The notes under the pieces: generated by a model
Databases searched by the model: none
Told to the model about the DNA's origin: nothing
The model's input: the letters and a program-made list of their open reading frames with translations, nothing else
Assembly (NCBI GenBank): GCA_024640745.1
Contig: JAHEEL010000141.1
Span: 1-6,089, forward strand
DNA: 6,089 bases
Origin: Actinomycetes bacterium
GTDB lineage: Bacteria > Actinomycetota > Acidimicrobiia > Spongiisociales > UBA5794
Direction of reading: 5' to 3'
Program-made: the position numbers and the translations under genes
In this document: positions 5,610 to 6,089 of the stretch, piece after piece
How the letters are laid out: each line of letters starts with the position of its first letter
Numbering within the stretch: position 1 is the first letter of the stretch

Positions 5610-6089
5610 CTACCGCGTCCGGAAGGCGACCCAGTCGAGGGTCTCGAGGGATCCGGCATCCGAGATCATGATGCCGGCATCCGATACCGTGAGGAGGCTC
5701 CCGTCGATCATGAGCGCTCGGCGGATCGGCATCCACGAATTCGCGCCTTTCTGATCGTGCGAGATCTCGCCGGTGGCTCGGATGCCGCGATCGTCGACGG
5801 TCAGTACGAGTGCGCCGGTCAGCGTCGTGCTGCCATCGCCGTCATTCCAGCGCTCGAAAGGGAAGACGGTCAGACCGGACGACGGGTCGTGCATGAAGGC
5901 GTGGTGGTCCCACTCCACCTCAGAGTGTCCGCCCGGCATCGTCAACCGATCGATGCGCACCGGGTCGCGGGGATCAGACACGTCGAAGAGCGACGCCTGC
6001 AGGCCGCGCACCCGGCCGTCGGGGTCGGCATCCTGGCCGACCCCGAGGAGCGTGTCAGATTCGATCGGATGCAGATACGCGGAGTAGCC
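5610..6089 (-). CDS. Beta-propeller-domain protein, C-terminal 159 residues (cut by window edge)
   Basis: The C-terminal part of a large, usually secreted or membrane-anchored protein with a beta-propeller domain of the PF09826 type, common in actinobacteria and archaea; role unknown. The frame is open to base 6089. The visible part begins with YLHPIESDTLLGVGQDAD, then SLFDVSDPRDPVRIDRL, then a His/Asp segment (EVEWDHHAFMHDP). Two later blades follow: a strand-rich stretch (LTGALVLTVDD, ATGEISHD) and MPIRRALMIDGSLLTVSDAGI near the end, all familiar in this family. It ends normally at a TAG. The GTG at 6011 is not the start, because conserved sequence continues upstream of it. The N-terminus, where a signal peptide or lipobox would be, lies outside the window. 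Confidence 0.85.
   Translation of the reverse strand, partial: GYSAYLHPIESDTLLGVGQDADPDGRVRGLQASLFDVSDPRDPVRIDRLTMPGGHSEVEWDHHAFMHDPSSGLTVFPFERWNDGDGSTTLTGALVLTVDDRGIRATGEISHDQKGANSWMPIRRALMIDGSLLTVSDAGIMISDAGSLETLDWVAFRTR

Noticed and set aside
1..6089. CRISPR array, insertion sequence, tRNA, riboswitch or defence island
   Set aside because: No direct-repeat array, transposase, terminal inverted repeats, cloverleaf or nuclease/helicase gene was seen; long gaps between genes are absent.

Overview
The window is GC-rich (roughly two-thirds G+C by eye) and densely coded, with GTG as well as ATG starts and tightly coupled genes. The protein styles (actinobacterial-type QueG, ArsA with an HSP20-like tail beside an SRPBCC protein, a beta-propeller surface protein) suggest a high-GC actinobacterium, possibly of the Acidimicrobiia. 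This is an inference from sequence style; there is no rRNA or other marker to place it.

Plus strand, 3-4511: a run of six genes in one direction. It holds the C-terminal bulk of epoxyqueuosine reductase QueG (entering from the left edge), a calcineurin-like metallophosphoesterase, a class I SAM-dependent methyltransferase, an SRPBCC/START-like protein, an ArsA/Get3-type ATPase with a C-terminal HSP20-like domain, and a small amphipathic protein with an acidic tail. Three of the five junctions overlap (8, 1 and 4 nt). The other two gaps are 70 and 66 nt. The first may be bridged by a 26-codon ORF that touches both neighbours, and the second carries a good Shine-Dalgarno and a plausible -10 box, so the last three genes may also form their own transcription unit.

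Minus strand, 6089-4549: two genes. One is the C-terminal part of a beta-propeller-domain protein cut by the right edge. The other, about 120 nt downstream, is an amidinotransferase-superfamily hydrolase resembling dimethylarginine dimethylaminohydrolase or arginine deiminase. The two operons converge across a 37-nt gap that forms an imperfect hairpin touching both stop codons. A second hairpin lies just after the beta-propeller gene.

The most interesting unit is SRPBCC - ArsA-HSP20 - small helical protein. A putative hydrophobic-ligand binder, a membrane-targeting or chaperone-type ATPase and a small helical partner are translationally coupled, and nothing in the window points to arsenic. 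No tRNA, rRNA, CRISPR array, insertion sequence or prophage was seen. No stretch of more than about 120 bases is without a gene.
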